From positions 17,265,245-17,275,244 of the forward strand of contig CM022667.1 in the NCBI GenBank assembly GCA_012295275.1: 10,000 nucleotides of DNA, given 5' to 3'. Source of the DNA: Chrysomallon squamiferum (Eukaryota > Mollusca > Gastropoda > Neomphalida > Peltospiridae). Below, in pieces: positions 1 through 7,739 of this stretch (positions within the stretch are counted from its first letter, which is position 1; every line of letters starts with the position of its first letter). A program made the position numbers and the translations under genes. Below the pieces are notes generated by a model. It was not told the origin of the DNA. It did not search any database and saw only the letters and a list, made by a program, of their open reading frames with translations.

Positions 1-224
1 TACTAATTTCTTTTATTTAAATGTTTAATATTTAATTTTAGTTTTATGTTATTTATTTATGTCATATTTGTTCTATTTATATTAGTAACCCATTTATACT
101 CGAAAACCCACCTTTGAAACAATAATTAAAAACAAAAAAAAAGAAGAAAGAAACCTTTTTTTTTTCTTCACCTCCATCTTAGTCTAATTTTCACACCCAT
201 TTCAAACAAACTCTTGTATTTCGT
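1..224. other. AT-rich unique DNA, no gene seen
   Basis: This stretch is AT-rich, with short A and T runs; a purine run at about 134-154 is followed by a T-rich run at about 156-168. No open frame, RNA gene or recognisable element is visible. Confidence 0.6.
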
Positions 225-530
225 TTTCACACGACACGCCACTGAAACAGACACTGATTGAAACAAATCGGGCGCGAAACTGCGAAATCCGAACCAGTAG
301 CGAGTTTATTACATGCATCCCAGCCTCTCCCCCGAGCCCACAGATGCGGACGTATCTCTCCTCGCTTGGGAACGCCCACCCCTAAAGACTTGTCAGTCAG
401 GGGTATTCATTTCTACTTCGACAAATAAACAAATCAATCTCAAAATACAGTCTTATCTACATCAATGAGCTGAAGGAGATGAAACGAGCTGGGGTCGAGG
501 AATGACATTTTCTCCGCTTTGTTTTAAAGA
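225..530. other. CpG-bearing unique segment with E2F-like site and GC box
   Basis: This segment is clearly richer in G, C and CpG than its surroundings. GCGCGAAA at 272-279 is the reverse complement of TTTCGCGC, an E2F/DP consensus. ACGCCCACCCC at 372-382 resembles an SP/KLF GC box. A 6-bp inverted repeat (ACCCCT at 378-383, AGGGGT at 399-404) could form a small hairpin. No open frame or start codon context supports a coding exon. It could be a fragment of a promoter or enhancer, or simply older unique DNA left between repeats. The motif matches are direct; the regulatory role is inferred. Confidence 0.3.
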
Positions 531-620
531 TAGAGAAATTTATTTATTTTTTGCTCGTGGTCGCCATTTGGTTGTGTGATAAAAATTAATTATCACTTAT
601 AAATTTTTATGGATTTTTTC

Positions 621-647
621 TTTTTTTTTTTTTTTTTTTTTTTTTTT
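621..647. repeat. Poly(T) run, 27 bases
   Basis: This is an uninterrupted T27, preceded by T6C. It could be a mononucleotide expansion or the poly(A) tail of a very old minus-strand retroelement insertion. No element body is recognisable next to it. The surrounding 540-800 is AT-rich with no gene. Confidence 0.85.
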
Positions 648-844
648 CTATGTAAAATATAATAAAAATAATAAAAGTAAAATTTATTGATACGGATATT
701 TGTTCTTATAACGACTGCACTGCTGGAACGAAATATATATATATATTTTTTTTAATTACAACAAAAATAATAACGAAGAGAATTTATTTACGATATTCAT
801 ACCTTTGTACAGCGCCATATTAGTAGATTATTATTATTGTTGAT

Positions 845-847
<3 letters not shown>

Positions 848-928
<81 letters not shown>
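848..928. repeat. (AG)n microsatellite, 81 bp
   Basis: This is a pure dinucleotide array of about 40 units with no interruption, implying recent expansion. Homopurine/homopyrimidine mirror DNA of this kind can form triplex H-DNA and binds GAGA-type factors in some animals; neither is shown here. The apparent Ser-Leu protein on the minus strand is just this repeat translated. Confidence 0.97.
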
Positions 929-930
<2 letters not shown>

Positions 931-959
931 CGAAACAGTTTTTAACTTTGATCTGTTTC

Positions 960-1072
960 AATCTACAAAATCTGTAATTAAACGTCCGGCACGTGCGAGG
1001 GTCAAACGCCCCTCCCATTATTTCTATCCTCGCGAGGGGACTGGATTTGTTTTATGTCAGATTTTGTAGATT
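960..1072. repeat. 15-bp inverted repeat enclosing a GC-rich core
   Basis: AATCTACAAAATCTG at 960-974 is matched perfectly by its reverse complement at 1058-1072, separated by 83 bases. The interior is GC-rich compared with the flanks. It carries the E-box palindrome GCACGTGC (989-996) and the CGCG-centred palindrome CCTCGCGAGG (1028-1037). It could be a tiny non-autonomous transposon with 15-bp termini, a foldback, or a compact regulatory module. I see no clear target-site duplication in the immediate flanks, so the mobile-element reading is weak. Confidence 0.55.
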
Positions 1073-1079
1073 ATCTCTA

Positions 1080-1645
1080 ATTATTGGTTACTGAAGCTGT
1101 AAATGATTTTGTGATTAGCATTCTGCATGGAAAATGCAACAAGCATGTTTTGTAAACAGCTGATAAGAATGATATGTAGTTATTTACTGACAGAGAAAGG
1201 AAGGTGTACAGAGACAAACAGGTATGAATAGATTATGTGAAAGGACATAAAGACAGACAGATATATAGATATACTGAGAAAAATAGAAATAATAGTAACA
1301 AAAATAGTAAATAAATAAATAAATAACAATAAAGACAGCAAAAATGCTAGAAACTAAGATAAATGATAAAAATAATTTAACGACTTTTCACAAAACCACT
1401 GAACTCCCGATTTGTTTAAGATAATATTATTTTTCTTTATTTTCATCTCTTTACTTATCTTTTTACTTTGTTTATTTATGTCTTTTTTTTTCTTCCTTTC
1501 TTTCTTATTTTTTAACTCCAAATAAAACGATCCACGTGCGTGCCAGAAGTTTATCAAAGTGTAGACTCGGGTGTCATTTCTCACTGAAGCTTATTATTCA
1601 GTATTTAAACACTTAATAAATAAAAAAATGAATTAAAAAAATCAT
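1080..1645. other. AT-rich unique DNA with decayed simple repeats
   Basis: No gene is seen. The segment holds degenerate GACA/GATA-like sequence at about 1190-1275, a short (TAAA)n at 1308-1324, and a T-rich pyrimidine-biased stretch at about 1429-1512. A CACGTG lies at 1533-1538. The open frame on the minus strand over the T-rich stretch is Lys-rich low complexity and is not credible as a protein. Confidence 0.6.
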
Positions 1646-1646
1646 T

Positions 1647-1677
1647 AAAAAAAAAAAAAAAATAGAAAAAAAAAAAA
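1647..1677. repeat. Interrupted poly(A): A16-TAG-A12
   Basis: Two A runs are separated by TAG. This could be a decayed retroelement tail or mononucleotide slippage. No associated element body is recognised upstream. Confidence 0.85.
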
Positions 1678-1707
1678 GAAGTGCATTGAGAATATGTATT
1701 CTGCGGA

Positions 1708-1759
1708 GTTGAGAACAAATCAATTAGCAAATCACTTGTGTTTTGTTTAAATTCTCAAC
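1708..1759. repeat. 8-bp inverted repeat
   Basis: GTTGAGAA at 1708-1715 and TTCTCAAC at 1752-1759 are perfect complements with a 36-base spacer. A second small hairpin follows (CACTCGT at 1779-1785 with ACGAGTG at 1797-1803). These stems are short enough to occur by chance. Confidence 0.3.
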
Positions 1760-1851
1760 ACTTGATACAAACGTTTATCACTCGTCGTTTCTTTCTACGA
1801 GTGTTCACGTGTAGATGTTGAGTGTATCCGCATCACTTAATCGTCTGTCAG

Positions 1852-1903
1852 TACGTATCAATAGAACGTATCAATAGAACGTATCAATAGTGCGTATCAA
1901 TAG
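1852..1903. repeat. Minisatellite, 13 bp x 4 copies
   Basis: Four head-to-tail copies of a 13-bp unit have consensus AACGTATCAATAG (1852-1864, 1865-1877, 1878-1890, 1891-1903). The two middle copies are identical. The outer copies differ only in the first two bases (TA and TG instead of AA), so the array arose by duplication of the central unit. It contains CG in every copy, unlike the AT-only repeats nearby. Confidence 0.93.
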
Positions 1904-2009
1904 CGCTGCTCACAACACGTGGTTACAAGTCGTAACAGCCGGCTCGTGTTGTTTTCCTTCTTCAATACAGCTGCATGTCCGTTATACGTTCATGAAGCCG
2001 GTTTTGGGG

Positions 2010-2049
2010 TTTTTTTTTCTTTCTTCCTTTTTTTTTTTTTTCTTCTTTT
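2010..2049. repeat. Homopyrimidine run, 40 bases
   Basis: An uninterrupted T/C stretch follows GGGG and continues as a T-rich, purine-poor region to about 2101. Long homopyrimidine DNA could form unusual structures or resemble a splice-acceptor tract. The Phe-rich translations of this area are artefacts of composition. Confidence 0.8.
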
Positions 2050-2101
2050 ATCATTACTTTCTTTTTTTCTATTCTATCTTTGTTTCTTAATTTTTCTTTA
2101 A

Positions 2102-2490
2102 TTCTACCTGATTCGATTTTGGATTTAAAAGAAATATTTAGTAAAACGTACACTCAGTAAAATGATACCCGTGCAGGATAGAAACAAGTTTTGTCTACCC
2201 GTCCGCGCTCGTTACAGACACTAACACATCCCCGGGTCTGCGTTTTAACGACCAGTCTAGGCCAGTAAAAATAAATCCTTTACACGTTCTGGAATTTTTA
2301 CACAGAAAAATAGAAACACAGACACAGTCCAGTTTGCTACGCGCTGTAGAAAAATATATTTACCAGAATCGCGTCCCGCAATTTAATTTTACTCTCACAT
2401 TATGTTTCGTCATCAGAAATGATGCATCCATATGCTTAGTTACCTACATGAAATCAGTCATTCTAATACGATATATACTTCTCAAGTTTG
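2102..2490. other. Unique DNA, no gene recognised
   Basis: This is mixed-composition sequence with a more CpG-bearing patch at about 2190-2260. An open frame on the plus strand covers about 2334-2585, but it matches nothing I recognise and shows no domain, signal peptide or convincing codon pattern. I do not call it a gene. Confidence 0.45.
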
Positions 2491-2953
2491 TTTGTAATTT
2501 ACTTAATGGTTTGTTCAGTTGTAGTGTTATTCGTCGTTCTTACAGGTTACTTGAAACAAAAAGGTATGTAAATCTAGAATCTTAGCCTAACTTAGTTTAT
2601 TACTTAATTAAATATAACGTTCTGTATTTAGCTGAATAGTTACTTGGAAAATCTCACTTTGAACATCCTGTATTAAAAGTGTTTACTTATTTGCTGCTCC
2701 ATACTTAGAACGTTGAAGTGATACTAATAAATGGTCTAACAAACTTCTTCATACTTCCAAAGCAATGCCACACTGTTTGGGGCGACCTATCATCGCTAAT
2801 TATAAAACATGCCGTTAGTTTTACTCAGAAGATGTAATTTTTTCATGCAAAACTAGAAGGGACGTTAGACTGTTATATACAGTGTGACTGAAATAGCTTT
2901 ATCTTAATCCTTTTCTTCTTATATTTCGTTATTAAGATCAAATGACAAGAAAC

Positions 2954-2971
2954 AAAAAAAAAAAAAAAAAA
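2954..2971. repeat. Poly(A), 18 bases
   Basis: An uninterrupted A18 in unique AT-rich sequence. No attached retroelement body is visible. Confidence 0.85.
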
Positions 2972-3175
2972 CAATTTGGAAATATATAAAATGTGTATTG
3001 TATTTTACTTAGTTCCTTAGACTGTTTACCAAAGTTTTACTTAATTACATAGATAGACAGGTATTTACTTGATTATATTAATTTTCATTTATTTATTGCA
3101 TTTTTCTATTTACTAACATCGTTACTTAGTTACTTAAATGCAGCACTGTTAATATTCCACATACATGTACTACTT

Positions 3176-3196
3176 TTATTTATTTATTTATTTATT
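3176..3196. repeat. (TTTA)5 microsatellite
   Basis: A short tetranucleotide array lies within the TTACTT-rich stretch. The one-base difference between TTTA and TTAC units suggests the two repeat types may share an origin. Confidence 0.8.
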
Positions 3197-3221
3197 ACTT
3201 TATCTATTTACTCAGTTACTT

Positions 3222-3516
3222 ATTTATATTTAAATGCAATAGTCTACGCTTCACTAAGATTTTACAAGCTTACCTAAAAATAAAACATCTAGTCCCTATG
3301 CATCGCTAACTTAATGCTTAACTGAAATGAAGCTTAATCCAAATACTTAAACATTAGTTCAGTTTGTTTGTTCGTAGTACCATGACGTTTTACATGGCTT
3401 TCATTTTATCAAACAGAGGCAATAAAGTTGAAAAGTTATTGAAATGACAAATTGCTAGAGATGACCAATTATTTTTAATTTTTTATTATTGATCTAGATA
3501 TTCACGGTTAAAATTA
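3222..3516. other. AT-rich unique DNA, no gene seen
   Basis: Nothing is recognised here apart from scattered ACTTA-like motifs that continue the pattern upstream at low density. Confidence 0.5.
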
Positions 3517-3538
3517 TGTGTGTGTGTCTCTCTCTCTC

Positions 3539-3588
<50 letters not shown>
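3517..3588. repeat. Compound (TG)n-(CT)n-(TG)n microsatellite
   Basis: A short TG block (3517-3527) is followed by a CT block (3528-3539) and a pure 46-bp TG block (3543-3588). Alternating TG DNA can adopt Z-form. The Cys-Val-rich open frame across it is simply the repeat translated. The array ends about 200 bp from the tRNA gene. Confidence 0.96.
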
Positions 3589-3591
<3 letters not shown>

Positions 3592-3766
3592 AATAATTCA
3601 ACTAATGATTATTATCTTTCATTTTATAGATATACATATACTATCTATCTAAATATACAATCTGTAAACAGTCTACATATATCATCCATTTGTTATTTTT
3701 TGGGGACCAGATCACCCTCATTCTCAGGTATTTTACCGCAAACCATTCAAACTGTATAAATTATTT

Positions 3767-3775
3767 AAAACAAAA
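3767..3775 (-). terminator. Pol III oligo-T terminator of tRNA-Thr
   Basis: On the minus strand TTTTGTTTT begins eight bases after the tRNA 3' end. A run of four T residues is the usual minimal Pol III stop in animals, and the second run four bases later would act as a back-up. Confidence 0.8.
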
Positions 3776-3795
3776 CAATTATCAGCCACCAGTGA

Positions 3796-3804
3796 GAATC
3801 GAAC
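3796..3804 (-). promoter_or_regulatory. Pol III B box inside tRNA-Thr
   Basis: The minus strand reads GTTCGATTC across the T stem and loop. This matches the GWTCRANNC B box, the main TFIIIC anchor of type 2 Pol III promoters. Confidence 0.85.
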
Positions 3805-3838
3805 TCACGACCCCTGGTTTACAAGACCAGTGCTCTAA

Positions 3839-3849
3839 CCACTGAGCTA
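3839..3849 (-). promoter_or_regulatory. Pol III A box inside tRNA-Thr
   Basis: The minus strand reads TAGCTCAGTGG across tRNA nucleotides 8-18. This fits the TRGCNNAGYGG-type A box contacted by TFIIIC. Confidence 0.85.
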
Positions 3850-3916
3850 TGGTGGCTGTTGTCTTAGTTCAGAAATTAGAATTATTCGATGGCCGATATA
3901 TGAAATGTCGTCTCCA

Positions 3917-3929
3917 TGACCTCTGACCT
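3917..3929 (-). promoter_or_regulatory. Perfect DR1 nuclear-receptor element upstream of the tRNA
   Basis: The plus strand reads TGACCTCTGACCT, so the minus strand is AGGTCA-G-AGGTCA. This is two perfect consensus half-sites as a direct repeat with one-base spacing. DR1 elements bind RXR-containing dimers, HNF4 and COUP-TF-type receptors in animals. The motif is 61-73 bp upstream of the tRNA-Thr 5' end and in the same orientation. The motif is seen directly; occupancy and any effect on the tRNA or a distant Pol II gene are unproven. Confidence 0.45.
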
Positions 3930-4075
3930 CCATATCAATATGTTCATGAAAGACTAGTATGAAAAAAATTGATGTGTTTGTGACATCTGGGTTTCAGAAG
4001 AATGTGACTGAATACTGTAAATAATGTTTCTTCAAGACAGACTAACAGACAGATGTTTGTGTGTCTGTGTATGTG

Positions 4076-4400
<325 letters not shown>

Positions 4401-4720
4401 TTGATCGGTCACGCGCGAAACTGCCCAATTACTGTAACAGCGCTAACACACGGCGAATCTTTTCGGTTCCAAATTACGTTGGCTGAAACCTTATCCGCAA
4501 GTAATACAAGCCGCTTTTCGCTGTACAAATCGCTTATTAAACTGAGCACAAGGTATCCAGCAATAGCAAGGACGAATAAGTGGTTTTAATGTGATATCCT
4601 GAAAGCGAAGATTAGTTTCAGAACGAGCGAAAAATCGACACCAAAACCGGTAATCGATGTGCACGTAGCGCGACGGAATTTTAAAATTCCAAATTATATT
4701 TTAAAAAAATATTTGATAGT
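4401..4720. other. CpG-bearing unique segment with E2F-like site and 16-bp palindrome
   Basis: This segment has more CpG and more balanced composition than its neighbours. GCGCGAAA at 4413-4420 is an E2F-type consensus and extends to a 12-base match (GCGCGAAACTGC, 4413-4424) with 272-283. GGAATTTTAAAATTCC at 4675-4690 is a perfect palindrome. A plus-strand open frame of about 60 codons (4401-4589) begins at TTG, not ATG, and has no recognisable domain, so it is not called. The segment could be regulatory or part of an undetected exon. Confidence 0.3.
4675..4690. repeat. Perfect 16-bp palindrome
   Basis: GGAATTTTAAAATTCC is fully self-complementary with no spacer. It could be a dimer-type binding site or a chance AT-rich palindrome capped by GG/CC. 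Confidence 0.6.
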
Positions 4721-5440
4721 CTTTATTCTTGTTCGTAACAGCGTTGCGGGAATTGCATCCGAAATTTCACTGTACAAGATAAAATCGTTTTCGTGGCTGG
4801 ACTATTACAAGATAAGTGAGAGGGAAAATTAATGCTTGTGTGCGAGAGAAAAAAAAAAGAATTCATTGGCTCTTTAACAATGGTCGTCCATGTTAGCCGT
4901 GATGACCGAGTCATGAAGACGATATTGCCGCATGCGTTCCGCGCGCGGTTTTTTGTTCAAGCTGAAATATCTATTAAGTAGTTCTATAAATTAAGCATTT
5001 ATTTGAAATTCCAGCCAACAATACATCGCTTATTAGTTAATATTGCTGTGTGTTTACAATGGGATGAAACATACCAAGCGTACAAAAAGCAAGTAAGATA
5101 ATGGATATACGTAAACACTGCAATGTTTTTACTAAGATTTTAGATATTTTTATGGACGTTGTTTGATTGGTAAATGTCAAGCATTTATAACACTGAGATT
5201 GTGGTGTAATTTGGTTCTTGTCTGTCTGCATGGGTTGAAAAAAAAGTATTGAAAAAATCCTATTTTAAAGTAGCATTATTACAGGGTTTAACAGAAATAC
5301 ACGACTGTTATTACAAATTATTGTCACGAATTTGTTATAATAATTGCCAGATCATGAAAGTAATCAACTAATTAAATTAATTCATTACTGCGACTTACTA
5401 CCAGCTGAAAGGATACAATTATGGGAACGAGATAACATGG
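4721..5440. other. Unique DNA between the two GA/TC tracts, no gene seen
   Basis: The sequence is of ordinary complexity, with a GC-rich spot at about 4927-4950 (GCATGCG, then CGCGCGCGG). Minus-strand open frames of about 60 codons exist but resemble no family I know. Nothing further is recognised. Confidence 0.5.
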
Positions 5441-5443
5441 TAT

Positions 5444-5567
<124 letters not shown>

Positions 5568-5639
5568 AACATCATATTCCCTCACCTCCCTTTCTTCTAC
5601 TACAAAGACTCGATTATAGACATGTTTTTTCTTTCCCTT

Positions 5640-5733
5640 CATGTTCTAAAAATATAAAAAAAATTAAAATTAAAAATATAAAAATAATAAAATTGTTTAT
5701 ATATATATAATATTTTTTATTTTTTTACTTTTT

Positions 5734-5765
<32 letters not shown>
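5640..5765. repeat. AT-only low complexity ending in poly(T)30
   Basis: A/T-rich sequence with TATATATATA at about 5699-5708 leads into an uninterrupted T30 at 5736-5765. This could be the tail of an old minus-strand retroposon, but the flank at 5766 onward shows no recognisable element body. Confidence 0.85.
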
Positions 5766-6028
5766 CTTCCCGTAATTAATAGTCAGGAATTAAATTTCAA
5801 AAGTACAGGATGACTGATATTTAAACTGACGAGAAGGTTGCTGAGTACAGCAGTGAACAGACCTCGCAGAAAAGAATCGCTCAACTAAAAATCTTTTTTC
5901 TTCATCTTTGTTACCGAGTTGATTTGGTTAGAACATGTCACTGTAGGAGGCAGCCACTTATCTCGTGCAGGTAAATGATCCGTTTATGACAAGAAACGTA
6001 GTGAAAAAATGCCATACTTCACACATTA
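5766..6028. other. Unique segment, possible 39-nt exon-like unit
   Basis: This is ordinary-complexity DNA. A pyrimidine-biased stretch (about 5891-5912) leads to TTGGTTAG, then 39 bases (5932-5970) ending in TGCAG followed by GTAAAT. That arrangement resembles acceptor-exon-donor with an exon length divisible by three and two open frames. The support is only motif-level and such units arise by chance. Confidence 0.15.
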
Positions 6029-6029
6029 A

Positions 6030-6300
6030 AAACAAACATACGTAGATACACATACATACGTACCTACATAATAGGCATGAATACATGAATACAGACATAC
6101 ACACATTTACATACACACAACTACAAACTTACATTTATATGTGCTTACACATTCGTTCGTCCTCCTTTGCAAGTGTTTTGCCGAATACTGTCGATGTGCA
6201 GTATAATCAGATGTATATGAGAATATTAAATGCTAAATACATATGTACCTACCTACATACATACGTACATAGATACATATCTACTCAAAAAGACATATAT
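6030..6300. repeat. Degenerate (ATAC)n-type repeat region
   Basis: Diverged ATAC/ATACAT units occur at about 6033-6135 and again at 6238-6300, with about 100 bp of less repetitive DNA between. The Tyr-Thr-rich open frame read through it is an artefact of the repeat. Confidence 0.75.
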
Positions 6301-6331
6301 ACATATATGTGTATGTTTGTATGTATGTTCA

Positions 6332-6349
6332 TATGCATATATATGCATA
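6332..6349. repeat. Perfect 18-bp palindrome
   Basis: TATGCATATATATGCATA is fully self-complementary and contains two ATGCAT hexamers. It sits exactly at the junction with the ATAG array, overlapping its first three bases. Confidence 0.6.
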
Positions 6350-6357
6350 GATAGATG

Positions 6358-6415
<58 letters not shown>

Positions 6416-6437
6416 TAGATAGATAGATAGATAGATA
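6347..6437. repeat. (ATAG)n-(ACAG)6-(ATAG)n compound tetranucleotide array
   Basis: A block of ATAG units with one G substitution (6347-6390) is followed by six identical ACAG units (6391-6414), then ATAG again (6415-6437). The variant block differs by a single T-to-C change per unit and is internally homogeneous, showing that one mutated unit was itself expanded. Mixed GATA/GACA arrays are the simple-sequence class known from snake Bkm satellite DNA. The Tyr-Leu-Ser-Ile open frames are artefacts. Confidence 0.96.
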
Positions 6438-6900
6438 ATAAGACTGCACGTGTACCCAGTCACCTCTACACACCCCAGCCCTGTACCTTCTATCAGAATT
6501 ACAATTAAGCAAACGCCAAACACCGATACTTAAATTGTGTTACGCCAGAACTCCAGATTGCTGCAGGTGTGCGAACAGGAATCAGTCGACTTGCTGTATC
6601 TTCAGAACCAAAAAAAAAAGTCTTGTACACGTATTTTTCATTTCATTCAGCCCATTTAAAATAAATGTGTTTCTTTTGTAAACTCTGGCAGGTGCCCTCG
6701 TAACATGCAGGAACACACTTTAAATGAGGAAACCATGTTTAAAACTTCTAACGAGAGACATGGCAAACATCGAAGTAGGTGGCGAAAACGTAGCTTGCGT
6801 GAAAACATATGTAACTCAGTGTATACGAGTATGTACGTTCTGTTACACTGTTTATTTCTGTTACCGGGTGTGAGAGGTCTTGTAGTCACACCTGTGCATG
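6438..6900. other. Unique DNA, no gene recognised
   Basis: The sequence has balanced complexity and includes a CACGTG at 6447-6452. Overlapping open frames of about 70-77 codons occur on both strands over 6656-6923 but neither shows a recognisable family or convincing feature. Confidence 0.5.
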
Positions 6901-6901
6901 C

Positions 6902-6937
6902 GTGTGAATGTGTGTGTTTGTGAGTGTGTGTGTATGT

Positions 6938-6969
<32 letters not shown>

Positions 6970-6980
6970 TTGTGTATGTG
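6902..6980. repeat. Imperfect (TG)n microsatellite
   Basis: TG-rich DNA with several single-base interruptions has its purest block at 6943-6969. The interruptions indicate an older array than the pure TG block at 3543-3588. A TATATAAAA string at 6995-7003 follows; it resembles a TATA box but no transcription unit is evident. Confidence 0.93.
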
Positions 6981-7003
6981 AAGGTGCGTGCACATATATA
7001 AAA

Positions 7004-7620
7004 GTATTGTTACTATCTCTCTGTGTTTGTTGAATATGTATACCTATATCCATTGTATACGCAGTACATTTTATACCTATATGTAAGTTACTATCTGACT
7101 GTTATATTATAAATATTTATTTTACAGTATTAGAGAGAATTGGTTTGAAAACAGCTACTTTCAAATGACGGCACGAATTTCGAAACTTAATGAGAAATAT
7201 GATTTTCTGCTTAATATATATTATAATACAGATAATCAAAATACAAATCAGATAAAGAGAGGGATTATAGGATGAACTTGTTTCAGTTGGATGTATTTTA
7301 ATTAGAAATGTATTACTCCGTCCTTATTTCTCTCTCTAAGACATTCACTGAGTCTATGTCGCTTTTACCTATTCTTTGTCAAGCAGGTAAAGGTTATGAA
7401 CATATACAGTGATGCATTTTACAAAATTAATCAGTTACTTAGTTTCTCTCTACATAGCCTATATCTTGTGCACCATACAAATTTCAAAACTGTTTGTTAG
7501 AATTACTCTCTAAAAAAATAAAACAACAACCAAAAAAATATATCTAAAAAAATTAAGAAATTATGATTTCTGTTCCTCTTTTATTTTATTTAAAAAAATA
7601 ATAGATAAATGACAATTAAA
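7004..7620. other. AT-rich unique DNA, no gene seen
   Basis: This stretch is ordinary, with no long open frame, RNA gene or clear repeat. A TTACTTAG motif at about 7435-7442 resembles those of the 2499-3221 cluster. Confidence 0.5.
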
Positions 7621-7621
7621 A

Positions 7622-7669
7622 TTAAATAAATAAATAAATATATATATATACACACATATATATATATAA
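7622..7669. repeat. (TAAA)n-(TA)n-(CA)n-(TA)n compound repeat
   Basis: TAAA units (about 7623-7640) grade into TA, then three CA units at about 7651-7656, then TA again. A purine-rich run follows (about 7676-7725). The Phe- and Tyr-rich minus-strand open frame is an artefact. Confidence 0.9.
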
Positions 7670-7739
7670 TAAAAATAAGAAGAAAAAAAAAGAAGACAAA
7701 TGAAAAGAGAGAAAAAGTAGAAACTTAAAAATATAAATA

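Larger units (their letters stand above)
2499..3221 (+). repeat. Dispersed TTACTT motif cluster (decayed ACTT-type array)
   Basis: The hexamer TTACTT occurs 12 times on the plus strand, starting at 2499, 2547, 2600, 2640, 2683, 3005, 3037, 3065, 3122, 3130, 3195 and 3216. I found no reverse-complement copies in the same stretch. Several are embedded in TTACTTAGTTACTT-like or TTACTTAATTA-like sequence. The best explanation is a highly diverged TTAC/ACTT tandem repeat. The strand bias and irregular spacing could also suit multiple binding sites. No gene is seen in the segment. Confidence 0.5.
3784..3856 (-). tRNA. tRNA-Thr (anticodon UGU), complete and intron-free
   Basis: This gene encodes a cytosolic tRNA that reads ACA and related threonine codons. 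On the minus strand the sequence folds into a full cloverleaf: a 7-bp acceptor stem (GCCACCA with TGGTGGC), a 4-bp D stem (GCTC/GAGC) with an 8-nt loop AGTGGTTA, a 5-bp anticodon stem (CTGGT/ACCAG) with loop CTTGTAA, a 5-nt variable loop, and a 5-bp T stem (GTGAG/CTCAC) with loop TTCGATT. Every stem pair is Watson-Crick. The anticodon TGT is at 3821-3823. The base after the acceptor stem (3784) is U on the tRNA strand, which agrees with my recollection of animal tRNA-Thr(UGU). There is no encoded CCA and no intron, as expected for a eukaryotic gene without an intron. The absence of any mismatch argues against a decayed tRNA-derived SINE. Internal promoter boxes and a downstream T-run are present, so it is probably functional and transcribed alone by Pol III. 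Confidence 0.96.

Noticed and set aside
797-1018. Minus-strand open frame rich in Ser-Leu
   Set aside because: Most of it translates the (AG)n array at 848-928; similar frames over 4079-4174 and 5449-5567 are rejected for the same reason.
3784-3856. Possibility that the tRNA-like sequence is the head of a SINE
   Set aside because: All stems are perfectly paired, the anticodon is intact, and an oligo-T stop follows within eight bases; no SINE body or tail lies downstream.
4401-4589. Plus-strand frame of 62 codons with balanced composition
   Set aside because: Begins at TTG instead of ATG, has no domain I recognise, and is short enough to be expected by chance in this more CpG-bearing segment.
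6285-6523. Two frames with repeating Tyr-Leu-Ser-Ile
   Set aside because: Direct translation of the ATAG/ACAG tetranucleotide array in two registers.
6995-7003. TATATAAAA as a Pol II TATA box
   Set aside because: It lies at the end of a TG/CA/TA-rich repeat in AT-rich DNA, and no open frame or other promoter element follows.
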